From Ichthyophonus hoferi (Eukaryota > Opisthokonta > Ichthyosporea > Ichthyophonida > Ichthyophonidae): a DNA stretch of 64,000 nt. Each line of letters opens with the position of its first letter. The stretch's first letter is position 1. The notes beneath the pieces are model-generated. The model was given only the letters and a program-made list of their open reading frames with translations. It made no database searches and was not told the origin of the DNA. Location of the stretch: positions 2,268 through 66,267 of the forward strand of contig NAOQ01000088.1 of the NCBI GenBank assembly GCA_002751075.1, given 5' to 3'. The translations under genes were made by a program, and so were the position numbers. Below are positions 11,401 through 24,529 of this stretch, one piece after another.

Positions 11401-14069
11401 TTGGTATAGGTAAATGTATAGATATAGTAGAGTAGAGTAGAGTAGAGTAGAGTAGGGTGCATGATGGAAAAGTATAGTATAGTGTAGTACGGTAAAATGT
11501 ATTATAGGGTAGGCTAATATGGTAGAATATATGATAGGAAAGAATGGTATAGGATAAAACAGGATAGAATAGGATAGGATAGTATAGTATATTAAAGCAT
11601 AGTATATTATTATGTTATATTATGTTCGCATATGAAGTTATATCAAGCATATCGTATGCCACTACAAAACAATACAGTACAATACAATACATTGCATTAT
11701 ACTGCATTACATTATATTTCATTACATTACATTAAATTACATTATATTAAATATAGGTGGGTATAAAAAGAGAGTATAAAAAGAGGGAGAGAGAAACGAA
11801 AGAGAAACAATATATGATATATAACAGTCTATCTAAGGACTATGGTGTATGAAGGAGAAAGAGGTACAGAGACATACCACCAACGCTTCTCTTCCTCGTT
11901 GTACAGACCTAGTTGCATCCCTCCATAGATACAGGGTGCACTGTTGTCAGGATGGCCCTGCATGGTTGGATATAGATCAGTAGGATAGTATGTATGATAG
12001 TATGATCGTATGTGTAAAGGTATATAGGTATATATGGAAGTATGTCTATAGGTAGGTAGATTCCCACCTCTATGTCTGAGGCTAGGTTTAGGAAGGCCTC
12101 TACTCCCTCTACCTTCAGGTGGTGCCCAGTTAGGGCTAGACCTGCAATGAGACCAGAGACAATGGCTGCACTACTGCTCCCAAGGCTACAGGGAGAAAGA
12201 GAGGGGTGGGAGAGGAAGGGGGAGAAGAGAGAGGGAAGGAAAGAGAGGGACAAAGAGAAAGAAAGATGGAGTATCAGAGACAAGAAAAAAAACAACTGGG
12301 CATGCCACAAAGAAGATACTACTGCTGCAATATAACATAACACAAGAAAGAGAGAAATAGAAAGGGAACAGGAGATGATGGGAAGAAAAGGAAAGGAGAA
12401 TAGAAGCTACACATAGACTGGATCATACTAGGAAGCAGAGCTACAGTAAGTATATTTACAAGACAGGCATCACCTACATATACATATACAACCATAACTG
12501 CACATACAACTACAGCAACATACCCTCTAGCAAAGGGAATCATGTTGACACAGGTATACTTCAATAAAGGTAATGGTTTACCAGCCAATTCGTAGGCCTT
12601 TTCCACCCCCTACATATCACATATACCACAGTCAGGGCTGGAACATCACTGCATTGATGAATTTTGGACAACGCATTACAATGCTTTTGATTTTGATTTC
12701 AAACGCTATACTAGGCTACATATATATCACCCTAGAACCATAATACATATACTTACGGGTCCTTAAGATTAGCTCATATAACTGGTTAGTCACTGATTAA
12801 TCGTAACTTTTCCTTAGCAACCAAGTGAATAGTACAGTATAATATAGTGCGCGATTATAGTTTTCAAAAAGGGTAAATATATTTAATTGATATGTAAAAC
12901 AGAAAAAACACATTCTCTGTTTGTATATCAGTATAATAAGAGCGCAAGTCATTTATAGGCTAAGGGTATACCATACTATACTGTGCTATACCATACCATA
13001 CCATACAATACAATATAATACTATGCTATACTATACTATATCATACTATACCACTGCATTATTACTATGTAGGGTAAGGATGGTTTATCATGCAGGTATT
13101 GTTAATGGTCATAGGGAGTGTGGTTTAGCATAGATAATGGAATATATACACGCATATAAACATATATATTCACATACGTACACATATACATACACATAGA
13201 CCCACCTCCACTACCAGGTTCGTTCTATCCTTAGGGATCTGTGTAGCCCCCTCTCCCTCGATGGTCATCTCAAACTTATCGGATATCTCCACTGTCAATT
13301 CATTCCACAGGTCCAATGCCATGCCTTTAAATTGTTTTTAAATTAGCATGATGATTGGTGTGCTTGTTTTAAGATAACTAACATGGTTATAGTTGCTTGG
13401 CTCGCTTCACAGGTCAAACCTACAAGTACGTATATTCTTACATATTTGCTTTCAAAATTTTAGATGTGATTATTTAAAGGTTTTGTTATAAAATTATAAT
13501 TGAAGTTTTAATATTTTATTATAATCCTATTTACAGTCATACTGCAAGGGTTTTTATGACATTATCTTAAGCTCGTGTCGCGGAACTCTCATCATGATAA
13601 CACCAAGCCAGAAGAAGGAAGATATCATATGGTATAGTATGATAAGATATGATATGGGATTATGGGATTAAGACCATAACAAGATGGTTCAAGATGGATT
13701 AATAAATGAAAATAAAAAGATAATAACCAGAATGTGGGATTAAGAATGAGAAACGGTGCACCGTGACTGTAGGCAATATTAAATGATTACATATAATATA
13801 AAACGTGAACATTTTTAGATTGCAATAAAATGAAGTCTTGTAAGAACTTTTTTTTTTAAAAAAAAAATGAGAGACAAATGTACAAGAGAAAACCTAAACA
13901 TGAACAGGTTGGGGTAAGAAAAGCAGAAACAGAGTAGGTAGAAGTGTAGCTTAACAACAGAAATACACCCATGTGGATGTACGTCCTTACCAATACAATC
14001 GAAACCTGGGCCCATATTAGCAGTGGTGGCAGGCACCCTGACCATGACCTTTTTAGGGTTGGTTGCCAT
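8444..14069 (-). CDS. Homoserine kinase (GHMP family), complete, 11 exons
   Basis: Phosphorylates L-homoserine with ATP, the step before threonine synthase in threonine synthesis. Exons on the minus strand: 14069-13991, 13324-13206, 12609-12524, 12185-12068, 11957-11878, 11373-11274, 10731-10633, 9930-9871, 9385-9313, 9096-8999 and 8533-8444 (TGA). Every junction is GT-AG and the phases agree, giving 333 residues against about 300-320 in bacterial ThrB. Visible motifs: VRVPATTANMGPGFD (10-24), the GHMP ATP loop ARGLGSSSAA (from about 93), EGHPDN (134-139), then IPRKDAIFNMSR, DRLHQP, FLSGAGST and a C-terminal VYVTHPTEIGAQV. These resemble bacterial ThrB more than remembered yeast THR1. An in-frame ATG at 14102 would add 11 residues. 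The introns and animal neighbours argue against contamination. The gene is head to head with the ZMIZ-like gene. No companion threonine-pathway gene is in the window. Confidence 0.95.
11420..11620. repeat. Pentanucleotide tracts (GTAGA, then GTATA/GGATA) in homoserine kinase intron 5
   Basis: An almost perfect AGTAG tract at about 11427-11455 is followed by degenerate TAGTA and GGATA units to about 11620. It lies between exons 5 and 6 of the homoserine kinase gene. The minus-strand branch and acceptor region of exon 6 has no AG across this tract until the splice site at 11374. Confidence 0.75.
12960..13055. repeat. Pentanucleotide tract (ATACC/ATACT) in homoserine kinase intron 2
   Basis: Imperfect five-base repeat between exons 2 and 3 of the homoserine kinase gene, the same type as in other introns of the window. 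Confidence 0.75.
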
Positions 14070-15414
14070 TATGAATCCGTTTATGCAAAGACAACTTGAC
14101 ACATCAAAATCAGAATTTGATTGAAACTGTAGACCCGAAACATGTTCTCATACTGTATAAAAAGTAAATAAAAGAGTAAAAGAGTACAATAAACTTAGCT
14201 ACCTTTACGCCAATGAAACTTAACACATTAAAATTAAATATCTACAGCGCTAAACTATCCAGTGATTTTAATACAATACTCCTCTAGGGTAAGGTAATGT
14301 TAATTATAATAATAAACCAAACCGGATAACTATTATATTAATATTATATGTACATATGTTTATTTTAAACAATCAATTTATTTGCTATATTTATTTTTGT
14401 TTATTTCATTTGAATATTTTATTATTTCTATTAGTTTGTTTTCTTTATTATTATTAATTAAATTTTAATTTAATTTAATATAATTAAAATTCCTACAAAT
14501 GTATTGGTTTGCGGCTTATAATATATTTATATTCGGATATATTAATTATTAATTAATTCAATTTCACTATTGAGATTGACATAGCCGCTACTTCAAACGA
14601 ATGATAACCATATATAGGTGATATATATAGAGATAGCTATATTTTCTGATAATATTATTGGTTAGAACATAAAATAAAATATTCCTGCTCATCTGTATGG
14701 TAAGACAACAATATAATATTTTATATTATTTTAGGATATTATATTATATTATATTGGATTTTAGTACATGATATTGTTTTATAAGCATTATATTGACACC
14801 ATTGTTTATTGGCTAATAAACGAGCAAGTGGTTTGGAATGAATATGTTTAACTGGTTACACATTGGTATTTAAAAGATAATTGATAACAAATAGATCTAT
14901 ATATAAAAGGTATTGGCCCATATATGGACTCTCCTTATATGATTGGTTCAGAAAGTGGATTGTTGATGTGGATTTAACCTGAGGCTATGGTATATGTTAT
15001 AGATAGAAAACATATATATATATATATATATATAATAGAATAATGGATATGTATATATACATATATACATATATAATGGATATGCAACCGTAACCGCAGT
15101 TTAGAAACACATACCCACCCAATTACACACTATTATTTTTTATTTTGTATTGTTTATATAGCATAAGAATATATATATATATATATGTATACATGCCGTT
15201 ACATATTATACGTACACCTGTACTGTACACTCGTGTAAATGCAAACACAAATGCTCACCCATCTCCTCAAAAAATACACATAAATATTCTTACACGTATA
15301 TATTCAAATGTATATAACCATACAAACATCAACTTAATAGCGCTTTAGTTGCGAGTTATGAGCCTCTAAACCCGTAAACTCTCAACCTAGTATGACAATT
15401 ACCTAGTCCTTGGC
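14070..15414. promoter_or_regulatory. Shared 5' interval of a divergent gene pair (homoserine kinase / ZMIZ-like)
   Basis: This 1345-bp interval separates two start codons facing outward, so both promoters should be in it. It is AT-rich with TA dinucleotide runs at 15009-15032 and 15168-15186. No specific promoter element is claimed. Confidence 0.5.
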
Positions 15415-18400
15415 ATGGAGTATATCACTATGAATGATTATAATGGCCATCAACATGCTGTTCAGAGAAGGTCTGCCTTGCCTGTAACGGATAGTCCTGT
15501 ATGCGATAAACGTATTGATACATATAATAATATATGCAATAATATGTATAATTTACTGGGTGAAGGACAAAAAAATAATAACAAACTACGGTCAGTGATA
15601 GAACCAGGGGACGAATATGAAGTTGGTGAGCCTAATATACAAGGAAGTCCTGTATTAGCAAATATAAATTCGATGTTATATGATGCTAGCATGGCTATGC
15701 TAGATAATGGCAAACATATTGGGGATGAATATGGGGATAGCATCCATTTATATTCAGTAATGAAGCAGTTTGATGAATGTCAGACCAATAACCTGTTTGA
15801 AACATGTGATCAAGTCGGCACGTATAATTTAAAAATGGAGGAATGTATGCAACAAGAAAAGCCACAGTCAATGGTGGAGGATAGGAGTAGGATAAGGTTT
15901 AATAAAACTGGTCTGCATGTAGGGATGGGACAGGGTGGGGCAAAGGAAATAGGTATTCCGTTGGTTAATAGTGAGGAAAGAGTTGATATAGTAGGGGTCA
16001 CAGAGGGAGGACTGGGGGGAAACAATCAATATTACTCTAGGTTGAATCAATTGGAGAATTATCAGGCTTGTGTATCTACCATTACAAGAGGGTTTGCGGC
16101 AACAGAGTGTAATATAGGTATAGGAGAGATTGAGCAGGAGAAGGGGATAAATGACAGTATGGGATTAATAAGGGATGTAGATAGGGATAGTAGTACACTG
16201 CTATCAATAGCAGATCATAGTCATCAGGGTGTTGTATTACAATCACCAATGGAACCGCTTGGAAACAATGAAAGGATAATTTCATTTCTTGATAATAGTC
16301 CAATTGAAAACCCTCGTTTTTGGTTTACGTATAATGCCCCAATGGAAAACCCGGAGTTATTAGTTAATCATAGGAAGAAACTTAAAATACATCGAACCAA
16401 AGCTGTGAAACAATCAACCCCGATCGTAGATGCACCAATAGAAAGACGCGAACTACTTTTATCAGCCTGTGATCTCATCTCCCTTCAGAATAATCTTGGC
16501 ATACCATTGGATACTTTAAGCGAGAGATTGGCAAACGAGAGCACCCTTCGTAAATTCAGGTATGTCTATATATATGATAGTATAAACGATAGTCTGATAG
16601 TATGTGTGATAGTATGATAGTATGATGATATGTTTGTTTGTATGTATATATGAATGTATACATATATACATGTTATTATGTATAACAGTGTATGTAATAT
16701 GATGATAGTAGAATAGTACGATAGTATGTATGATAGTATGTATGATAGTATGTATAATAGCATGTATGATGGTATGACAGTAGGCTTGTATGTATGTAGG
16801 TATGTAGGTATGTATGTAGGTATACATGACCATATGCATACAACATACTAGTATGCATCCTTCTACTCGGCCTTTACCCCTGAGATTCGAGATTTTACAG
16901 TGATAAATAAAAAACATAAATGAAACGGACATAAAGTAAAATAACACGCCTTGATTAGAGATACAAGTGTAAGGATACCAGTACAAATAGATAGGTCTAA
17001 AGTGGTTATGTCATGGTGTGAATATGGATATATGTACATTATCTATTGTAAAATTACAACTATCAACACATAAACATTAAAAAACAAAGTTTAATTAATA
17101 CAATTATTATTATATTTTTTATATTTTTTTGTTTTAAATAATATGTAACAATTTTTTTTTCTTGCTATTTTAGTAAAACAATCATTATTTACCTCAATGG
17201 ATTATGTTAGGCCAGTATGTGTCTAGTCTAGTGTTATAACTGTACCAAGTAAGACATGAAACTGTTCGCTAAGTGGTTAGATTTATTTAATATCATATGC
17301 ATGCATTTCTTTGAGGGAATGGAGTTAATATGGTCTAGTAAGCTTTGGGGTATCAGTATATAATATGATATCATTTATATTATATTATATTGTAATATTT
17401 TATGTTATATGATATTACGTTATGCTAGATTATATTATATTATGCCATTGTATATTATCTTGTATCATTATATTGCATCATATTGTATGGTATTATATTT
17501 TATTTTATGACCGCATGCTATAGTAATGATAGGAGTACTACTTGTTTGAAGAAATATTTAGTGTTAATGTTTACCATTATGGCCTTCTTTCATTGGTACA
17601 GAGAAAATTTAGGGTAATTATTAATTACTAAGTACTTTTAATGTGTCATATTAAAGCCAAGCCTACTAGTTTGAGGAATGAAGGGGTTTGGTAGGTTGGA
17701 CTGACCCAAGGTTGGAGTAATATAGTCAACAGGAGTTGAAACAGATAATCAACTTTCTACGTCACAAATATCAACGGACAATGCTTGTATGGTTTCCATT
17801 TATGGGTGTTATATAGTAATATATGCTACTACTTTATACATCACATTGTATGATGGTATATCTTATTATATCTTCTACTATTACATTATACATTATAATA
17901 TCTAAATTTAATGACATGATATCATCTATACATCATATCAAATACTCTCCTATCATACTTTATCCTACACTATTATGATATATTGTGTTATCTTATATAA
18001 TCTACTTACATAAATAGTTCAGGCAAAATTGAATTTTTTATTATCCAATAAAAATATAATTGAAATGCTTGGGTATATTAAAGGGCATTTTATTGGTAGA
18101 TGTGCTTAGGAAAAACGACAAACTAAATTATTTTAGATAGACATAATTAGCATTGATTGACTGGGTTGGATGATAAAAGAAATGTCCTTGGGTATAAATC
18201 ATGTTAATAATGCACAACTCAACACAAGGTCCAAAAGATTGATTTATTGGTTAGATGGGAGTAGGAAGCTTCTTTTCATTGGCTGATAGAAATGTTATAT
18301 TACGGTGTATTGGGTAGAAAACAGATTACTACACTCAGTCATCTGACAATGATTGTATACGTTAAATTTAAATGGTTGGTTTGAGTAGGTATTCTGTAAT

Positions 18401-21400
18401 TTAAGGATATACCGTTATAATGCATTATGATAGAGGCTAGTACATATAGCTAGATATACAAAAATAAATAAAATAATAATCATATATACAGATATATAAA
18501 TAAACGACCATATATAGAAGTAGGGTTGCATCATATATTTTTCTATAGTACCATAGTACCTATGCCTATATTTTAAAAACATTACTTTTATTGGTACACA
18601 ACTGAATAATTAAAGCCTTGGTATTCTAGCTTGATTGTGCAATAATTAATAAGCAGGTGAGTTGATGAATTATAGAATGGTTATATTTAAAAATTATAAA
18701 CACATATTACTATTGCATTATGTGTATAGACCAATTAGGAGAAAATAGGAGGAAATAGATTGTAAAAGCCTTTGTTTAAATGCTTTTTATGACCGGATTG
18801 GCAGGATAAATAAGTTACCTAATTGGAATAATGATATAATTCTATTTGGAAAGTGGGACGATATATTATAGGCTAAGCGTTACAATTAGTTTTGATTATT
18901 GAATGAAAAATAAAGAACCAGTACTATTGGCTTAACATATAGATTAACTGGAATGTGTGGGAGGGGACCAATAGATGATAGGCAAGAAACCAAGCCTTAT
19001 CTATCGTATTGCAAATATTATCTTTGCCCCCCTTCCGAGTCAACCAACCAATAGCCAACCTGATCTAAATAAGTAAGTACAGTAGTGCATGCTCTTGTTT
19101 ATATTTTCCCTTTTAGGCTTTTATTGACAATGTTTAATCGCTTGGTGGTGTGCATAGAAATTGGCAACAGGAAGAGATGGCCAGAGTATGTCTGCATGTT
19201 ATAGTAGAGAAATATAGTTGGGGTAGTGTAATATAGTATAATGCAATATAAAATAATATATTACACTATAAAATAATATAATGCAATGCACTATAATATC
19301 GTAAAATACAATATTCGATACTATCCAAAACTATACTCTATTCCACCACACCATATTACACTATCCTCTTCTATCCCATCCCATCCTATATCGCAATCCG
19401 ATCTACAATACTGACTATACACTATACATGTATAGTAGCAACGTGCCAGATACCGTGCGTACTACACCTCCACAGAAGCCATCAAAATGCGGGTATTGTA
19501 GTAGTTACTATGCTTATATTTTATTATAGTATGGTATGTTATAGTATATTATATTATGGTATATTATATTATAGTATGTTAAATTATAGTATGTTATATA
19601 ATGGTATATTATATTATAGTATGTTATACTATAGTATGTTAAATTATAATATGTTATATTATGGTATATTATATTCTAGTATGTTATATTACAGTATGTT
19701 ATATTATGGTATAGTCTGGTGTGTTAGGTTGAGATATATATGGATGCGTGGATATAGAGGGCCATACTTGACTAAGACCAAAGGGCTCGTGTATACATGG
19801 AGAGGGAGTGCGATAGAGAGGTAGTTGCATGTAGACAGAGAGAATACAAGAACACATAGAAACAAATAGAGTAAATGTATTATATTATATTAGACTACGT
19901 CATATTATACTATATTATTATTATGCTATGTTATATAATATGTATTGTATTATACTATATTATTTTGTACTATACTATTATATTATATGATATTGTGCTA
20001 TATTGTCTTATGATATACTATACTCTTAATATCTTGCATTATGTACTATCTTATTTATTTATTATACTGTATCAACTTGTAATTAATCACATTTTGTATT
20101 TCTATCCTACATAAGATTATATTACCTTAGTTTACATTCTATTCTTTAATCAGAGATCTACAACAACTTGTGGACCAACCATCTTATATATCTAGCCGCT
20201 CTCCCTTGTGGCATTGTGATCGTGTGATAGCTGCCCAACCATATGGCTTGGGTGTTACTAATAGTAATATAGTGTGCATTCATTTTACTCTAAATTCTAC
20301 CGACATTTCAATGCTAAGGTAGGTTTAGGATAGGACGGTCTATGGGTAGATGGGTGGTGTTGTAAGAGAGGAGAGAGCCAGAGGGAGAGGGAGAGGGAGG
20401 GGGGAGAGAAGATGTCCGAGTGAAGTGGGTCTGCAATAGATATCTGGATATACATACCATGTCTATATTATATATGTAGGTATAATACCATATATACCAT
20501 ATATATGTATCACGCGTACACATTCATATAAACATAAGCATATAAATACATATATATATACTATGTATATATGTTTATTCTAACTCTCCACCCGCCTTTT
20601 TCCCCGTTTTGCTCTCTTGTTTTCTATATATTTATTATACCTGTATAGAGCCAATCACCATATACATTTAAGATTATTTTCTCGACGTAAACACTGTGAT
20701 GAATGGTGGGACCCTGCTTTATCACTAAGAATTGGTAGTACTACCATTACAATACTCAATAGGAACAAGGTACGTGTAACTATAATTGGTAATAAAGTTC
20801 TACTATCATATTTTTAATTGCAAGATTTGATTGATGTGGTTGTGATTATCTTTTGTTTATTGCACAATTGAATTTTATTGAATCATTTTAAGAATATAAT
20901 ACCTTTCTTTTGCATAAAATGGTCTATAATACAATGCTAAAACTAGACTGTGTAATTATTGATTCAAGTATTTATAGACGGAAGTATTATAGGTTATAGG
21001 ATTGTATTATATTGTATTATATTGCATTGTATTGTATATAGTATAGTCTATTATAATGTAGTGTGGATAGTAGAGAAGATCTCTATTAGTAGCCATCACT
21101 TATCGTTTATCATTTGTAGGGTATCAATACCGCACACTCTGGTCTACCTCATGACATCACCATACCTATTTTAGCCAACCTTCCACCCTCCTTTATCATG
21201 GAGACAAGCACTACAACCAGTAATTCAATGTCCAGTTGTTCTATTACTACGTTATCTACAGATAGCACTCTATCATGTCATGATTCAATCTCTTCCATCT
21301 TTTCTATTGGTACACAGAGCACGGAGATTGAATCAACAAACAGTAATACCAGTGATATCTCTCCAATAGAATCTAGTCTAACAGATAAAGATCCACTGGG

Positions 21401-23668
21401 AACCATCTCTTCCACCTCTGCTATTGGTACACAGAGCACGGAGATTGCAACAACAATCAGTAATACCAGTGATATCTCTCCAATTGAATCTAGTCTAACA
21501 GATAAAGATCCACTAGGAACCATCTCTTCCACCTCTTCTATTGGTACACAGATCCCGGATATTACAACAACAGGCAGTAATACCAGTGATATCTCTCCAA
21601 TCGAATCTAGTCTAACAGATAAAGATCTACTGGGAACCACAGCTTCTATCCCTATGACAACAAGCCATGAAGTCACCTTGCGATTGGTCTATCCACACAA
21701 TCATACCTTGAATTACGATGGAGGTGTGATGACAGTAGAGTTGGTGCGGGAAAACACAGTCAATGAGGTACGTTGATTGTCATGTATAGGTTTTACCTAC
21801 ATGACCGGGGCTTGAGCTAGTTCAGTTTAAATATTAACAGCTTATTGAATTAGTGACGTGGGCTTTAATGGATTAATTGCAATTATCTAATGTTTAAAAG
21901 AGAAATATAATGTTTAATTAGCCATTTATACTAAAAAAAAACAATTAATCTAAACGATCGAAGAATAATCTGCGATTATTATTAATTACTGGTCGATTAC
22001 TATGCTTCTCGTCAACTATTGGATATATATAATTATAATACTGGCAATAGTCAACTATAATTTTAAACCGCCAATAACCACAGGCCCGTTTTTAATGGCG
22101 TGATTTTACTGGACCTGCCCATAGGTGATAGAATTAGAGGTAATAAAAGGGATGTAGGGTGGGCTGAACCTTGCCCGATGGAATGAATAATATACAATCA
22201 GGGTAACCAATAAGAGATGGTTTATAGCTATGCATCAATGATTGACAGTCATTTAACCACCTACCTATCAGTTAAGTGCTATGTGCCCCCATGTTTTTGG
22301 CACGTGCAGACCAGATGAAGGTAAGTATGCCTATTGGATAGATAATGGTTAGAATATGATAGTAGGAGTAGTGATATATATGTGAGTATTATAAATCAAT
22401 GATTACAATCTGATAACATTGGTATGTATAATATATGTATATATATGAAACTTTATAATCTAGCGATGTTTATGGGTTTATGGATACGATATATATACTC
22501 TGTATTTCTGTAACTTTTCCACTCATATACAAACATATATATCTGAATCTACTTATACCTATATCTGTACCTATATCTATCCATATCTATGCTTATATCT
22601 TACCTATATATAGATGTTGTAGCCCTAGGGTCTACTGTTACTCTACGCTGTCCCATCTCCTTCAGTCTGATTGGCTGCCCAGTACGAGGACGCACGTGCA
22701 TGCATGAGCAATGCTTTGACTTACAGGTAATTGGTCCGCTTGTTTTGACTAATTTTAATTGTTTTAATAGTGTGACATATAAAGCCATAATAATGAAAAA
22801 TTATGACACCCTTAATTAATCACCTAATTTAGCTCTCGCTATAATTGGTATGAGTATTGGGTGATACAATTATGCCATATTTGGGCTTAAGGATATCGTG
22901 ATATATATAATCAAACATCCCCTCCCAATATTATGTATATTTACTGGAGCAATACAGAATGTTACATTATAATAGAATGTATTATAAGATCATATAGTAC
23001 AATACAATATAATACAATATAATCCAATATAGTATAGTACAAGACTATGCAATACAATATAATGAACTATAATATAATGGAAGACAATCTGGAGTGATAT
23101 GATGCGACAGAGCATAATAACATAAAATATGAAATAATAGAAAGTATCGCATATTTTCTTGAAATGATAATGTTGTAGCCTTCACCATGACGTAGGTAAC
23201 TTCCTTATGTAGTAGTAAGGTATGTTTTTATATGTAAAGCTAAAGTGCAGCTGATCTGTTAGACCAGTTACCTTTCCAAAGACATCTGATGTATAATGAT
23301 AGTAGTATATAATTAGTGTCAATTAAATCAGTTGCCCCCCTAATTAATTTTTAATTCTATTTTTCGTACTTATTGATTTACCAAATTATGCTTTGATCTG
23401 CCACTAACTGCATACTAATCATGGATTACTCATATCAATTTTTCCCAATGGGGATTAATTATTAATTAATTATAACTGTTAAGTTTAAAAGCTCATTATG
23501 TGTGATTATATCCAAATCCAAAGCTGAGTATAATAGTAGTTTACGCCACCTCCAGCTCTATGTATAATCAAATCACTAATTTACCCTCCCCTCTAGGCCT
23601 ATGTGCGATACTGTAGTACTACTGGCTTATGGAATTGCCCAGTATGTCGTCATCATCTACCTTTTACT
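15415..23668 (+). CDS. ZMIZ/PIAS-like SP-RING (MIZ) zinc-finger protein, probable SUMO E3 ligase; 3' end in gap
   Basis: Likely a nuclear SUMO E3 ligase or transcription co-regulator. Exons: 15415-16559, 19117-19185, 20154-20318, 20649-20769, 21120-21767, 22125-22153 (29 nt), 22310-22320 (11 nt), 22614-22726 and 23597-23668; the rest falls in or beyond the N run at 23881. Phases agree at every join. The SP-RING is split over the last two exons: VTLRCPISF, then GRTCMHEQCFDL, then GLWNCPVC. This gives the CxH...C...CPVC layout of ZMIZ and PIAS, and the RGxxCxHxQCFDL form fits ZMIZ best. The large first exon (381 codons) is Asn/Gly-rich and unrecognised. Exons 3-4 (LQQLVDQP to TILNRNK) occupy the place of the family's pre-RING region. 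Exon 5 holds three 39-residue Ser/Thr-rich repeats. The start is the first ATG of the long open exon; an upstream exon is possible. The two micro-exons are the least certain part. Confidence 0.84.
16562..16830. repeat. ATAGTATG-type tandem repeats in ZMIZ-like intron 1
   Basis: Imperfect units of GATAGTATGTAT and then TATGTAGG start almost at the donor of exon 1 of the ZMIZ-like gene. They create long but meaningless open frames on the minus strand. Confidence 0.8.
16831..19116. other. Long first intron of the ZMIZ-like gene
   Basis: No supported exon or RNA gene. The sequence is AT-rich with TATAT-type repeats near 17370-17500 and 17815-18000. Confidence 0.55.
19517..19717. repeat. Minisatellite of about 20-bp units in ZMIZ-like intron 2
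   Basis: About ten imperfect copies of a unit built from TATAGTATGT and TATATTATGG. It produces a Tyr/Leu/Met-rich open frame with no other coding sign. Confidence 0.85.
21306..21656 (+). repeat. Three in-frame 117-bp (39-residue) coding repeats
   Basis: The unit starts with IGTQ at 21306, 21423 and 21540, exactly 117 bp apart. Each copy contains SNTSDISPIESSLTDKD followed by a Gly-Thr-Ser-rich linker. The three copies are nearly identical in DNA, so the expansion is recent or homogenised. The length is a multiple of three, so the frame of exon 5 is kept. Confidence 0.93.
22970..23090. repeat. AATAC/AATAT pentanucleotide tract in ZMIZ-like intron
   Basis: Five-base imperfect repeat between the two SP-RING exons. 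Confidence 0.7.
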
Positions 23669-23880
23669 GTATGTTTGTCTCCTTATTATTACTTTTTTTT
23701 AATTGTCCTTATCTCTTACTCTCCCCGTGCATGAGATTTTTATATTAATGCCTCCTTTACCTATATAGTATATAGAAAGATCTACCTTAGCTTCTTTTGC
23801 TTTTCTATCTTTTTCTAAAGGGTATGTAACTATATATCTCCGGTTAGATCTAGGAATATCTGGTTATATCTAGGAATGTA

Positions 23881-24529
23881 NNNNNNNNNNNNNNNNNNNN
23901 NNNNNNNNNNNNNNNNNNNNNNNNNNNNNNNNNNNNNNNNNNNNNNNNNNNNNNNNNNNNNNNNNNNNNNNNNNNNNNNNNNNNNNNNNNNNNNNNNNNN
24001 NNNNNNNNNNNNNNNNNNNNNNNNNNNNNNNNNNNNNNNNNNNNNNNNNNNNNNNNNNNNNNNNNNNNNNNNNNNNNNNNNNNNNNNNNNNNNNNNNNNN
24101 NNNNNNNNNNNNNNNNNNNNNNNNNNNNNNNNNNNNNNNNNNNNNNNNNNNNNNNNNNNNNNNNNNNNNNNNNNNNNNNNNNNNNNNNNNNNNNNNNNNN
24201 NNNNNNNNNNNNNNNNNNNNNNNNNNNNNNNNNNNNNNNNNNNNNNNNNNNNNNNNNNNNNNNNNNNNNNNNNNNNNNNNNNNNNNNNNNNNNNNNNNNN
24301 NNNNNNNNNNNNNNNNNNNNNNNNNNNNNNNNNNNNNNNNNNNNNNNNNNNNNNNNNNNNNNNNNNNNNNNNNNNNNNNNNNNNNNNNNNNNNNNNNNNN
24401 NNNNNNNNNNNNNNNNNNNNNNNNNNNNNNNNNNNNNNNNNNNNNNNNNNNNNNNNNNNNNNNNNNNNNNNNNNNNNNNNNNNNNNNNNNNNNNNNNNNN
24501 NNNNNNNNNNNNNNNNNNNNNNNNNNNNN
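23881..24529. other. Assembly gap (649 N)
   Basis: Unknown bases. The C-terminal exon or exons of the ZMIZ-like gene probably lie in or beyond it. Confidence 0.99.

Noticed and set aside
19510-19824. 104-codon open frame rich in Tyr, Leu and Met
   Set aside because: It is the translation of a 20-bp minisatellite inside an intron of the ZMIZ-like gene.
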